DNA of 64,000 bases from contig NZ_JAERPS020000007.1 in the NCBI RefSeq assembly GCF_016918075.2, positions 210,327 through 274,326 on the forward strand. Reading direction: 5' to 3'. The DNA comes from Rheinheimera maricola. Its GTDB lineage: Bacteria; Pseudomonadota; Gammaproteobacteria; Enterobacterales; Alteromonadaceae. Of the stretch, positions 43,579 through 51,591 are shown in pieces. The notes below the pieces were generated by a model. It ran no database searches. It was given only the letters and a program-made list of their open reading frames with translations, and was not told where the DNA came from. How positions within the stretch are numbered: position 1 is the first letter of the stretch; each line of letters opens with the position of its first letter. The translations under genes and the position numbers were made by a program.

Positions 43579-45068
43579 AAAAAACCACCATAGCGCTGGC
43601 GTTGTTACTGCCGGTCGCGTTTATTGCCGGCCAATACTTCAGTGGCACGGCCCAGCAAGCACCAAGCCTTGCGGCAGACGTTAGCTTTAGCGGCGGCGCA
43701 GCTGCATCAAACAATGCAAAAAAATCGGTGATTGACCACGGCGAAGTAGGCCAGGTGCATCAGGTAAAACCCGGTCAGCTGATTATGGATGCGGTAAAAG
43801 CGGCGCAGCCGGGCGATGTAATTCAGGTATTTCCCGGTGACTATGTCGAAACCGTCTATATCGATAAAGACAATATCCGCTTAAGCGGCGTGATAATTGA
43901 CGGCAAGCGGCCAAGACTATACGGCGAAAACCGGCTAAACGACGCTATTTTGTATTCCGGTAACAATATCCTGATCGAGAACTTTCTGATCACCAAATAC
44001 AAAGGCAACGGCATTATGGGCCAGGCCGGTAATAACTTTGAAATCCGCCACAATATTATTGAAGATACCGGCGTATACGGTATTTTCCCGCAGCTGGGTA
44101 TTAACGGTCTGGTCGAGCATAACGTGATTTCCGGCATTGAAGATGCCGCTATCTATGTTGGTATGAGCGACCATATTCATGTGGCCAATAACGAAGTATT
44201 CGACAGCGTCGCCGGTATTGAAATTGAAAACAGCCGCCATGCGGTTGTCGAAAACAACTTTGTCCACAATAACACCGGCGGCATTCTGGCCTTTGTTACA
44301 CCGGGCCTGCCGATTAAAGACACCGTGGATGTAATTATCCGCAATAACTGGATCAGCAATAACAACACCGCCAACTTTGGCGCGCCGGGGTCAATGGTTG
44401 CCGGCATTCCGGCCGGTACTGGTATTCTCATCATGGCGGCTGATGAGGTGATCATTGAAGATAATATTATTATCGGTAATAAAACCGCCGGCATCATTAT
44501 TACCGACCATCAGAATGCACCTAATACCACGCTGGATCCGGAATCAGACCCGACGCCAGATAAGGTGATGATTTTAAATAATCTGATGTACAACAACGGC
44601 TACGACACCATTGCCGAAGCCAAAGTACTTATGGCGACTGAGTTAAAGCAAGGTCAGCCGGATATTATCCGCGTAGGTAACAGCAATAACAGCTGTATTA
44701 ACAATCCGCAGCAATATATCACCGTGGGTGTAAGTAAATGGCCGGCCTGCAGCTTTACCAATACCGACAGCGTGCTGAATTATCTGCTGGATGAACCTGC
44801 GGCACCGCGCACTGTGGCTGCCGAAGAAAAAGGTAAATATGTTTATTTGGGCGTGTGTACCGGTTGTCATGCCTATACCGGCCGCTTAATTGGCCCGCCG
44901 GTACAGGTTATTCAAAGCCTGTACATGGATGAGCCGCAAGCATTGGCCGACTACATTCTTAATCCGCTGAAAAAGCGTGACGATTACCCGGCCATGCCAA
45001 AGCAGGATTATCTGGATGCCGAAACCCGCTTAGCCGTAGCCGAATATATGCTTAACGTAGGCAATTAA
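43575..45068 (+). CDS. Right-handed parallel beta-helix protein with C-terminal cytochrome c domain
   Basis: A 497-aa exported protein. Signal peptide or anchor at residues 5-22, linker to about 65, then many Asn/Ile-rich beta-helix coils (VENNFVHNNTGGI, VIIEDNIIIGNKTAGIIIT) to about 400, followed by a haem domain with CTGCH near 435 and a Met ligand in YPAMPKQDYL. The beta-helix part matches a family (TIGR03805-like, from memory) that elsewhere pairs with a separate haem protein. A direct fusion to haem supports a redox role at a polysaccharide- or substrate-binding surface. Last gene of the operon. Confidence 0.88.
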   Translation: MKKTTIALALLLPVAFIAGQYFSGTAQQAPSLAADVSFSGGAAASNNAKKSVIDHGEVGQVHQVKPGQLIMDAVKAAQPGDVIQVFPGDYVETVYIDKDNIRLSGVIIDGKRPRLYGENRLNDAILYSGNNILIENFLITKYKGNGIMGQAGNNFEIRHNIIEDTGVYGIFPQLGINGLVEHNVISGIEDAAIYVGMSDHIHVANNEVFDSVAGIEIENSRHAVVENNFVHNNTGGILAFVTPGLPIKDTVDVIIRNNWISNNNTANFGAPGSMVAGIPAGTGILIMAADEVIIEDNIIIGNKTAGIIITDHQNAPNTTLDPESDPTPDKVMILNNLMYNNGYDTIAEAKVLMATELKQGQPDIIRVGNSNNSCINNPQQYITVGVSKWPACSFTNTDSVLNYLLDEPAAPRTVAAEEKGKYVYLGVCTGCHAYTGRLIGPPVQVIQSLYMDEPQALADYILNPLKKRDDYPAMPKQDYLDAETRLAVAEYMLNVGN

Positions 45069-45121
45069 TAATGTAATTCATATGCCAACATGACAAGGCT
45101 TGCTCTAAATCAACCGTTGGA

Positions 45122-45205
45122 GGCCATGGATGGCCGACAAATTCGTCAGGAGCGAATTTGGACAGACTGACTGGCCCGAAGGGTAAACGCCACGAAGACG
45201 TTTAC
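45122..45205. other. Three consecutive hairpins in the intergenic region after the beta-helix gene
   Basis: Within 84 bases lie three perfect inverted repeats. GGCCA/TGGCC has loop TGGA (45122-45135). CAAATTCG/CGAATTTG has loop TCAGGAG (45138-45160). GTAAACG/CGTTTAC has loop CCACGAAGA (45183-45205). The first two loops are GGA-centred, as in CsrA-binding hairpins. I saw no second copy in this window. It could be a CsrA target, a repeat family member, or a composite 3' terminator. Confidence 0.55.
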
Positions 45206-45296
45206 AAATAGAGCCTCAGGTATGATTTATGGCGTGTTGATGTGAGCAAACCTGTGGTGTGTTTTGCTACAGCGCACTGGTACTGAACAGTTGAGC

Positions 45297-45668
45297 CTAG
45301 CGGTGTTGATCAATCAATATCGGGTTGCCATCCGGATCTTCGAGTGTTATGTGCTCTGGTCCACTGCTGCTTTGATCGGCTGTTTTTATTAATGTTAAGC
45401 CTTGTGCCAATAAGTGCTTCTCAATATCCCTTACGTCAGTAAAAGTGGCCAGCTCTTTCGTGTTGCTGTCCCAACCCGGATTAAAAGTTAGAATATTCTT
45501 GTCAAACATGCCTTGAAATAAACCGATAACCGTAGTGCCATTTTTCAGCACTAGCCAGCCCTGGCTTTGGTCGCCAGCTTTGTAAGTAAAACCGAGTTTT
45601 TCATAAAAGGCTTTGGAAGCGGCAATATCTTTTACTGTTAAACTTACCGAAAATGCACCCAGTTCCAT
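45297..45668 (-). CDS. VOC-family glyoxalase/bleomycin-resistance-like protein
   Basis: A 123-aa single-domain VOC protein: SVSLTVKDIAASKAFYEKLGF opening, GWLVLKNGTTVIGLF, a metal Glu in ITLEDPDGNPILIDQ and a matching N-terminal half. VOC members range from glyoxalase I to dioxygenases and antibiotic sequestration. No specific substrate can be named. It is 2 bases downstream of a small lipoprotein gene on the same strand. Confidence 0.9.
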   Translation of the reverse strand: MELGAFSVSLTVKDIAASKAFYEKLGFTYKAGDQSQGWLVLKNGTTVIGLFQGMFDKNILTFNPGWDSNTKELATFTDVRDIEKHLLAQGLTLIKTADQSSSGPEHITLEDPDGNPILIDQHR

Positions 45669-45670
45669 CT

Positions 45671-45892
45671 TTATCGCTCCTGTGTCTGCTGATGCTCTCG
45701 CTTCAGCGCCTGCTGGCGCTGCTGTTCATATTCTTCATAGCTCTGATCCATGTTTTGCATACATCTGTCATAGTCGGCCACCGGTCCGCGCATGCATTCG
45801 TTATGTTTATTCCGTTGTAAATCCTGATAAACGCCTTTATTGCTGCAGCCAGTTACGCCCAGCAGCAGGCAAATAACGAGTATGTTTTTCAT
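45671..45892 (-). CDS. Small lipoprotein
   Basis: A 73-aa protein with a GGAGGTGCC site. The signal peptide ends in lipobox GVTGC (Cys16). The mature 57 residues are charged and Gln-rich (EEYEQQRQQALKREHQQTQER), predicted helical, with two Cys in NECMRGPVADYDRCMQ. Function unknown. Confidence 0.82.
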   Translation of the reverse strand: MKNILVICLLLGVTGCSNKGVYQDLQRNKHNECMRGPVADYDRCMQNMDQSYEEYEQQRQQALKREHQQTQER

Positions 45893-45916
45893 GGCACCTC
45901 CATTAACGCTGCAAGT

Positions 45917-46480
45917 TTAGCTGCGGTTATAAGCTTCTGCCAGCCAGTGCTTTACGCTGTCATCAATATCGGCCGCTGTGCTAAGCCGGATCCGGTGGCT
46001 ACACATGGCATTAAAGCTACCAGAGGCTTCCAGTTTGCCTTCGGGTTCAACACCCTTTAAATTAAGGCCTAAATCGAGACGGGTCGCTGTTGAGGGCTGA
46101 ACCAGGGCAAATTGTTTATTACGGCGCAGGCTAACGTAGGCCTTTTTCGGGCTTAGCTCAATATCATCTCCCAGGCTGTTAATATAGCTAATCAGCTGGT
46201 CATACAGCGGTTTTAATGCGGCTTTAGCGCCGCTGTATTGCGCTGCCAGCAAATCCTCTGCCGCCGGTTCGCCGCCAGCGGCAGAGTGTTTAGCGCGGTG
46301 GGCAATAAGATTGGCATTACCGTGGCCGATGCCAAACTCGCTTTTTAGCCAGTTAACCAGTTCGTTATGTTTGGCAAAGCCTTTACTGTTGGCCAATTCC
46401 AGCCACTGCGCCTGGCTTTTACCGCTGCTTTGTTCCAGGTTGCGCCACTGGCTTTGTTCTGCTGCTATTACCTCAGTCAT
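45917..46480 (-). CDS. DUF4287/DUF5655 domain protein
   Basis: A 187-aa protein. The ATG at 46480 is preferred (GAGG 7 bases upstream, and it gives the family's usual start MTEVIAAEQSQW). DUF4287 segment: SGKSQAQWLELANSKGFAKH and VNWLKSEFGIGHGNANLIAH. A DUF5655-like domain follows (ELSPKKAYVSLRRNKQFALVQP). These are small nucleic-acid-adjacent proteins of unknown role. Single gene. Confidence 0.88.
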   Translation of the reverse strand: MTEVIAAEQSQWRNLEQSSGKSQAQWLELANSKGFAKHNELVNWLKSEFGIGHGNANLIAHRAKHSAAGGEPAAEDLLAAQYSGAKAALKPLYDQLISYINSLGDDIELSPKKAYVSLRRNKQFALVQPSTATRLDLGLNLKGVEPEGKLEASGSFNAMCSHRIRLSTAADIDDSVKHWLAEAYNRS

Positions 46481-46613
46481 GTTGTGCCTCAATCGTTGAT
46501 TTACGCCAAGGTTAATTGCTACCTGATATGGTACTGTTGTCAAGTACGACCAGTGACATAACCTTTCTGCAATTTAGTTGCAGACAGGTTGGCAGGGAAG
46601 TGGGCGGATGTGG

Positions 46614-47378
46614 TTAGAAAAACGTTGACCAGGAAAAGATCGCCGACAGGCCTTTATCGCTGTCTGTTAGTGGGCTGTTGGCAATGCTGTTATCGAACCA
46701 ATGGTACTGCAGACCTAGCCTAGTCATGCCGCCGAAAAATACTGGTGTCCTCAGTGCCAGGCCAGTGTGATAGTTAACGGCAGCACCGGCACGGTAGGCC
46801 GGTCGGTTAAAGCTGGCTTCTGTTTGGCGCACACCGTAGTAGTAATCAACCAGTTTACTTGAGGAATAACTTACACCGACTTCCGGGCTTAGCTGAACAG
46901 GGCCGTAGCGCATGCTATAGCTAAATTTTAATTTAACTTCCTGGCCGTTCGAGTTACCCAATACGTCGGTCAGGGCTTCGGTATCCAGGGTCCAGTTATC
47001 CAGTGAGTATTGCAGGCCAATGCCGGCATCTAATGAGCTTTTGCGCTTCATACCAACAAACACGTCGCTATCGCCCTCGTCATAGCCGGAAAAGCGTGGC
47101 GACAGTTTGGCCGTTAAACTTACTTCATTAGCTTTCATCAGTTCATAGCTGACAAAAGGGCCATAAACCGACAGTTTTTCGCCGCGATAACCCAGTAAAG
47201 GCAGCGGTATAACCCGACGTTTATAACCCTGATAAATTTCCTGGTTAACGCCCACACCAACACCATATAAAAAGCCCTGCGGTGGCGCAAAGTTGCGGTT
47301 TTGCTGGGCAATAGCGGCACTGCTGAGCAGCAGGCAGCCACTTAACATAACAGGTAAAAGCGGGCGCAAAGTAGACAT
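46614..47378 (-). CDS. MipA/OmpV family outer-membrane protein (unlinked copy)
   Basis: A 254-aa barrel. The ATG at 47378 has AGGG 6 bases upstream; an upstream TTG is less likely. It has a signal peptide (to about residue 24) and MipA features: QGFLYGVGVGVNQEIYQGYKRR, PLLGYRGEKLSVYG, SSKLVDYYYGVRQTEA and a C-terminal STFF. Unlike the copy at 17073 it is not next to DUF3019 or a two-component pair. It may be the missing partner of module 2, as inference. Confidence 0.88.
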   Translation of the reverse strand: MSTLRPLLPVMLSGCLLLSSAAIAQQNRNFAPPQGFLYGVGVGVNQEIYQGYKRRVIPLPLLGYRGEKLSVYGPFVSYELMKANEVSLTAKLSPRFSGYDEGDSDVFVGMKRKSSLDAGIGLQYSLDNWTLDTEALTDVLGNSNGQEVKLKFSYSMRYGPVQLSPEVGVSYSSSKLVDYYYGVRQTEASFNRPAYRAGAAVNYHTGLALRTPVFFGGMTRLGLQYHWFDNSIANSPLTDSDKGLSAIFSWSTFF

Positions 47379-47459
47379 AAGTTTCCCTTTATTCAATCAG
47401 GCCTGTGGCGAAAGTGTGGCATAGCGTAAGCCTGTTTACTGTTACAAAGGGTAAGCCGA

Positions 47460-47831
47460 TCAGTTCAGCGCATGTTGCGAGATATGCTTTGATATTTCGA
47501 CAATCGCCGTTTTACCGCTGAATTCAAACCGCACTTTGCCAATGGCAGAGAAATACAGCTCCAGCTCTGAATCCAGATCAAAGGTGCCGGAGGTTTCCAC
47601 CGAATAAGCGACAATATTTTTATAAGGCATTGAAGTGAAGTCTTTTTTACTGCCAGTAAGGCCCTGCACATTTACGGCAATAATGCGTTTAGTAGTAAAC
47701 ACCACGCCGTCGCGCATTGAGCTGTAGCTGTCGACGATGCTTTCATCGCCCAGCAGCAAGCTGCTCACTTTTTCGGCATATTCGGAGTTTTGTTTTAGTT
47801 TGAACACGGTTTTGTTATCAAAATCGATCAT
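47460..47831 (-). CDS. Bacterial PH-domain protein
   Basis: A 123-aa cytoplasmic protein with an AAGGA site. The bPH_1 pattern is present: EKVSSLLLGDESIVDSYSSMRDGVVFTTKRIIAVNVQGLTG split over two strands, then FTSMPYKNIVAYSVETSGTFDLDSELELY and a C-terminal helix. These YvbH/PH domain proteins are widespread, with unknown role. Single gene. Confidence 0.88.
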   Translation of the reverse strand: MIDFDNKTVFKLKQNSEYAEKVSSLLLGDESIVDSYSSMRDGVVFTTKRIIAVNVQGLTGSKKDFTSMPYKNIVAYSVETSGTFDLDSELELYFSAIGKVRFEFSGKTAIVEISKHISQHALN

Positions 47832-47893
47832 GGCTATTCCTTGGATATTGCAATTTTAGCGACATTTCGCGCTGACAGCACTGCGTGGCCGGG

Positions 47894-48178
47894 TTAAGCG
47901 ACAACAGTCACGCCGGCTACTTCGCTAACCGTATTGGCGTTTGCCCGCTCGATAATTTTTATCAGTACCGATTGAATCGCTTCATCTTCGCGTACATCCT
48001 GTTTGCTAACAAAGCGTTGCTGCTGTGGCGCGTCACCTTTAGTCAATACGAAGCTAACAACCACCTCGGTAGCGCAATTGGCTGTGGCACCAAAATAGGC
48101 CAATTCAATGTGTGGGTAACCGCCAAAACCTTTGTTTATTAGTTTGGCGATGCGCTTTTTGGCTTTATCTACGTGCAT
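47894..48178 (-). CDS. Conserved-looking 94-aa protein of unknown function
   Basis: AAGG is 7 bases before the ATG. The N-terminus is basic (MHVDKAKKRIAKLINKGFGGYPHIEL), and the rest is a small alternating alpha/beta unit (ATEVVVSFVLTKGD... AIQSVLIKIIERA). No membrane segment. I do not recognise the family. Codon use and the ribosome site support it as a gene. Confidence 0.65.
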   Translation of the reverse strand: MHVDKAKKRIAKLINKGFGGYPHIELAYFGATANCATEVVVSFVLTKGDAPQQQRFVSKQDVREDEAIQSVLIKIIERANANTVSEVAGVTVVA

Positions 48179-48403
48179 GTTGTGGCCTTATGCCGGATGA
48201 GTCTGGCAAAACTATACCATCAGCTTACGCTTTTTGGTGTGCATCCTGTTGCGCTTTTATTTTTCTGCCATTTTCTGATGCTGCGCCGCCATGCACAGTT
48301 GTAGTGTCAGCAACGCCAGTTTTTTCAATTGCTATATTCCCCGCCAGGCAGCACACTGCTTTAGTTCAACTACCCCTTAGCTAAAACAAACAAGGACAGA
48401 ATT

Positions 48404-48547
48404 ATGACTCTGCATATTGAACTTATTCCAGTGCTCTCGATCATTGCCGGTATTCTGATACTGATCCGACCCAAGTTACTAAACTATGTTGTGGCTATTT
48501 ATCTGATAGCCATAGGCGTAATTCAGATTTTTGGCTTGAAAGTTTGA
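48404..48547 (+). CDS. DUF3096 small membrane protein
   Basis: A 47-aa protein with AGGACAGAATT before the ATG. It is almost entirely two hydrophobic helices around IIAGILILIRPKLLNYVVAIYLIAIG, the DUF3096 consensus. This family occurs as tiny inner-membrane proteins in many proteobacteria. Function unknown. A terminator hairpin follows 10 bases after the stop. Confidence 0.8.
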   Translation: MTLHIELIPVLSIIAGILILIRPKLLNYVVAIYLIAIGVIQIFGLKV

Positions 48548-48557
48548 TTAACGGGGG

Positions 48558-48602
48558 CCAGATTAAAATTAAATCGTTAAAATACCGATTTAATTTTTCT
48601 GG
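48558..48602 (+). terminator. Hairpin terminator after DUF3096 gene
   Basis: The arms CCAGATTAAAATTAAATCG and CGATTTAATTTTTCTGG form a long AT-rich stem with a short loop. The right arm contains a T run. It fits an intrinsic terminator for the DUF3096 gene, and works in either direction. Confidence 0.75.
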
Positions 48603-48626
48603 TCCTAATAAGCTATCCCTTGTTGC

Positions 48627-48959
48627 TCATAACATGTTCCGGTTACAGTAAGTTGCCTTTTCAAACTCACTGACGTTCATGGCTATATTTGGCACATGCG
48701 GAAACATAGCGACTAACTTTTCAACAATGGAATGAGATAACGTTGCTCGCTGCTGCGTGGTGCGACCTTGCATAATGCTTGAAAAAACGTGGATGAAAAG
48801 CTCACGCTTGCCTCCCACCGAGTAATTACTGTAAGGATTTAGCCGAACTTTAATAGCACCGATATCAAATAAATCTGAGGCAACCGCGAGAAGCGTAGGC
48901 AGTCCCGTGGATGCAGAGTAATTTGTGGCTGGAGCGCAATTTAGTACCTTGTTAGGCAT
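48627..48959 (-). CDS. 5-carboxymethyl-2-hydroxymuconate isomerase-like (tautomerase) protein
   Basis: A 110-aa protein. The ATG at 48959 overlaps the upstream gene's stop region by 8 bases; the Pro after Met could act as the tautomerase catalytic base once Met is removed. Match points to the CHMI family are IKVRLNPYSNYSVGGKRELFIHVF and AMFPHVPNIAMNVSEFEKATYCN. The family usually has about 125 residues and forms trimers. No 4-hydroxyphenylacetate genes are near, so the true substrate is unclear. Confidence 0.82.
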   Translation of the reverse strand: MPNKVLNCAPATNYSASTGLPTLLAVASDLFDIGAIKVRLNPYSNYSVGGKRELFIHVFSSIMQGRTTQQRATLSHSIVEKLVAMFPHVPNIAMNVSEFEKATYCNRNML

Positions 48960-49398
48960 TCTTACCACTTAAAACTGACCACTGCTGCCAGGAACCGACA
49001 GCAAAAAGGCTACCAATAAACAAACATATACCAGAGCTAATTAACCAAAATGTAAGGCTATTTTCAGGGAACATTGGCATCAACCCGACGAAGGAAACGC
49101 CACGAATTAGAAATATACTGGCAATGAGGATTAGCGCCAATTTTGTCAGGGGTAAACGTTTAATTGCCCCCGCGCCCGACAGGCCATAAAGCGCCCAAAT
49201 CAAAAGTATCAAGACAATGACAGAGGTTACCATTGTCGGATACCATAGCCCTTGCTCTGCCATCCGAGCCATTTGTTCGCCTGCACCAAAGAAACGATAC
49301 CAATCGCCTCCGAATACAATGCAGCCCAGGTGAGCAAGTGCAGCAGCGAAACAACATATCGCCGCAGCCAGAAGGTACTTATTACTAGCAGAATGCAT
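48952..49398 (-). CDS. Small four-helix membrane protein
   Basis: A 148-aa inner-membrane protein from the ATG at 49398. Four hydrophobic helices are at about 7-30, 50-75, 85-105 and 115-135, with a WYRFFGAGEQMARMAEQG loop between the first two. This fits small families of uncharacterised integral membrane proteins. It overlaps and is likely coupled with the CHMI-like gene downstream. Confidence 0.8.
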   Translation of the reverse strand: MHSASNKYLLAAAICCFAAALAHLGCIVFGGDWYRFFGAGEQMARMAEQGLWYPTMVTSVIVLILLIWALYGLSGAGAIKRLPLTKLALILIASIFLIRGVSFVGLMPMFPENSLTFWLISSGICLFIGSLFAVGSWQQWSVLSGKNA

Positions 49399-49611
49399 CT
49401 TTGCTCTTCCCTGAATGCCCAAATTGCGCGCGGAAATTCGTGCATCGGCTAGCCTGTGTATTATTTGTTACGAACTTTGCATGCTTTTGGTGGGTATTTC
49501 AAGATAAGTTTTCGTTGATGTTATATTGCTTATAGCGCCGCTATGCCTGGCGTAATGGTGTTCTATAGCTGTGAGCAACCGCTGCGGCTTCCTCTGCTGT
49601 GGTTGTTAAAG

Positions 49612-51486
49612 CTAACGTATATCCAGCACCAGGGTGCCGCGCGCTGGTACGGTCAGTTGCTTATCCAGCTTTATATTTTTGCCGGTTATCACTTCTGTGG
49701 CGTTTTTACCTTGCGGCAGTACTTCATTGAAACGGGCTAAGTCTAGCGCTACCGGCTGGAGTTGTTTATTCATTACCACCATTACCGTTTGGCTGTCGTT
49801 ATAACGGAAGTAGGTATAAGTGCCGTTATCTGGCGCGAAGTGCATTAGCTTACCACTGTGAATAGCGCTGGCAGTTTTGCGCCAGTTTAGTAGGGCTTTT
49901 ACCAGCTGCTGCGCGCTTTTTTGTGTGCTGTTTAAGCCATTGCCGCTAAAAGCATTGACCTTATCGCCGGCCCAGCCGCCGGGGAAGTCGGCGCGCACTT
50001 TGCCGTCGTCGCGCACTTTGAGGCTTTGCATGGCGATTTCAGTGCCGTAAAACAGCTGCGGTATGCCGCGCATGGTTAGCAGGTAGCTTATGGCCATGCG
50101 ATATAAATTCATATCTTCGTTTAGCAGTGAAAAAATGCGCGCGGTGTCGTGATTGCCTTCAAAGGTCACCAGATTAAACGGGTCGGCATACACATGGTCG
50201 TTGCTGAGCATTTCGTACAAGCTGATCCAGCCGCCGTTCCAGCTCTCTTCACTGATTAAGGCCTTGAGCAGGGCGTCGTATAGCGGAAAATCCAGCATGC
50301 TGGGGGTGTGCGATACATAGTCATCCCGGTTCTGCTTGCCGCGCTGCCAGTAAGATACGATAAGTGGGTTAGGGCTCCACTCTTCGCCGACAATATTAAA
50401 ATTCGGGTACTCCAGCATAATACGCCGCGCCCACTCGCTTAAAAACGCTTTGTCGGCATAGCTGTAAGTATCTTCGCGAATACCGGCCAAATTGGCGTAT
50501 TCCACCCACCAGATACTGTTTTGAATAAGATACGTTGCCAGCAGCGGGTGGCGCTGGTTTAAATCCGGCATGGTGTCGACAAACCAGCCGTCGGTAAACT
50601 GCGTGCTATCCACCAGGCTGGCGTAAGGGTCTTGCACTGTGCTGCGGTTGTGGTTAGTGCCAATAAAGGCGGTGCTGGTTAAAAAGCTTTGGTTATTCAG
50701 CCAGTTGTTATCGGGTAAATCTTTTAGCCACCAGTGCTCGCTACCGATATGATTCAGAATAATATCCTGAATCACTTTAATGCCTTTGCTATTTGCGGCA
50801 GCAACGAAATCGCGATATTGGCTGTTAGTGCCAAAGCGCGCATCGATGTTGTACAAGTCCGTAGCGGCGTAACCGTGGTACGAATATGCGCTTTGGTTGT
50901 TTTCCGTCAGCGGTGTTGGCCAAATGGCGGTAAAACCCATATCGGCGATATATGGCAGGGCGTTTTGCATGCCGGCTAAGTCGCCACCGTGGCGTCCATG
51001 TTCGTTATTGCGGTTGGCTTGTTCATGCATGCCGGGCATATTGTCGTTGGCCGGGTTGCCGTTGGCGAAACGGTCTGGTGTTAGCAGGTAAATCACATCA
51101 GCTGGGTTAAAGCCCAAGCGTTTGGCCGATGCCTCGCGTCGCTGCAGCAGCGGGTAACTGTGGCTAAGCAGCGTTTCGCCGTTCAGGCTGAAGTGCAGCG
51201 CGATATCGCCCGGCTGTACATCAGCGGCCAGGCTAAGGTTTACAAACAAATAATTTGGGTTAGCAGTGCGTTCCACGCCGGTTAAGCTGACGCCGTGATA
51301 GCTAAGCCCAGGGGTTAATTGGGCAATATCTTTGCCATATACCAGCAGCTGTAGCTGTGAATGCTGCATACCGGCCCACCAGTTGGCCGGCTCTAAGCGT
51401 TCAATCTGGTAACTTTTCGCCGGGGCGCTGACGGCAAAAAAACTACACAGCAGCAAGCTGCAGGCGGACCAAACAAGTAGGGGCAT
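49612..51486 (-). CDS. Cyclomaltodextrinase/neopullulanase-like GH13 enzyme
   Basis: A 624-aa secreted protein. After the signal peptide (residues 1-23), an N-terminal cyclomaltodextrinase-N beta domain (IERLEPANWWAGMQHSQLQLLVYG) precedes the catalytic barrel. Catalytic residues: Asp339 in GIREDTYSY, Glu368 in VGEEW and Asp447 in FEGNHDTAR. A C-terminal beta domain ends VPARGTLVLDIR. Similar enzymes (SusA-like) open cyclodextrins and cut maltodextrins in the periplasm. A predicted MalR operator lies 77-94 bases upstream, so expression should follow maltodextrin availability. Confidence 0.94.
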   Translation of the reverse strand: MPLLVWSACSLLLCSFFAVSAPAKSYQIERLEPANWWAGMQHSQLQLLVYGKDIAQLTPGLSYHGVSLTGVERTANPNYLFVNLSLAADVQPGDIALHFSLNGETLLSHSYPLLQRREASAKRLGFNPADVIYLLTPDRFANGNPANDNMPGMHEQANRNNEHGRHGGDLAGMQNALPYIADMGFTAIWPTPLTENNQSAYSYHGYAATDLYNIDARFGTNSQYRDFVAAANSKGIKVIQDIILNHIGSEHWWLKDLPDNNWLNNQSFLTSTAFIGTNHNRSTVQDPYASLVDSTQFTDGWFVDTMPDLNQRHPLLATYLIQNSIWWVEYANLAGIREDTYSYADKAFLSEWARRIMLEYPNFNIVGEEWSPNPLIVSYWQRGKQNRDDYVSHTPSMLDFPLYDALLKALISEESWNGGWISLYEMLSNDHVYADPFNLVTFEGNHDTARIFSLLNEDMNLYRMAISYLLTMRGIPQLFYGTEIAMQSLKVRDDGKVRADFPGGWAGDKVNAFSGNGLNSTQKSAQQLVKALLNWRKTASAIHSGKLMHFAPDNGTYTYFRYNDSQTVMVVMNKQLQPVALDLARFNEVLPQGKNATEVITGKNIKLDKQLTVPARGTLVLDIR

Positions 51487-51562
51487 GGTATTATCTTCGA
51501 TGAGTAATATTGTGCCCTAACCCTAGTGCAAAATATGCAACTACCGCAAGAATATGCTGGCA

Positions 51563-51580
51563 GTTGCATACGTATTCAAC
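51563..51580. promoter_or_regulatory. Predicted MalR operator upstream of the cyclomaltodextrinase gene
   Basis: GTTGCATACGTATTCAAC is an 18-bp palindrome with one mismatched pair. Its core equals the sites at 24027 and 59442. It sits between the GH13 gene and the 3' end of the sigma factor gene, and so most likely serves the former. Confidence 0.82.
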
Positions 51581-51591
51581 TGCAGCATATT

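Noticed and set aside
48112..48384. Plus-strand frame starting MGNRQNLCLLVW
   Set aside because: It overlaps the 5' end of the 94-aa gene on the other strand, is Cys/Trp-rich in an atypical way and has no ribosome site.
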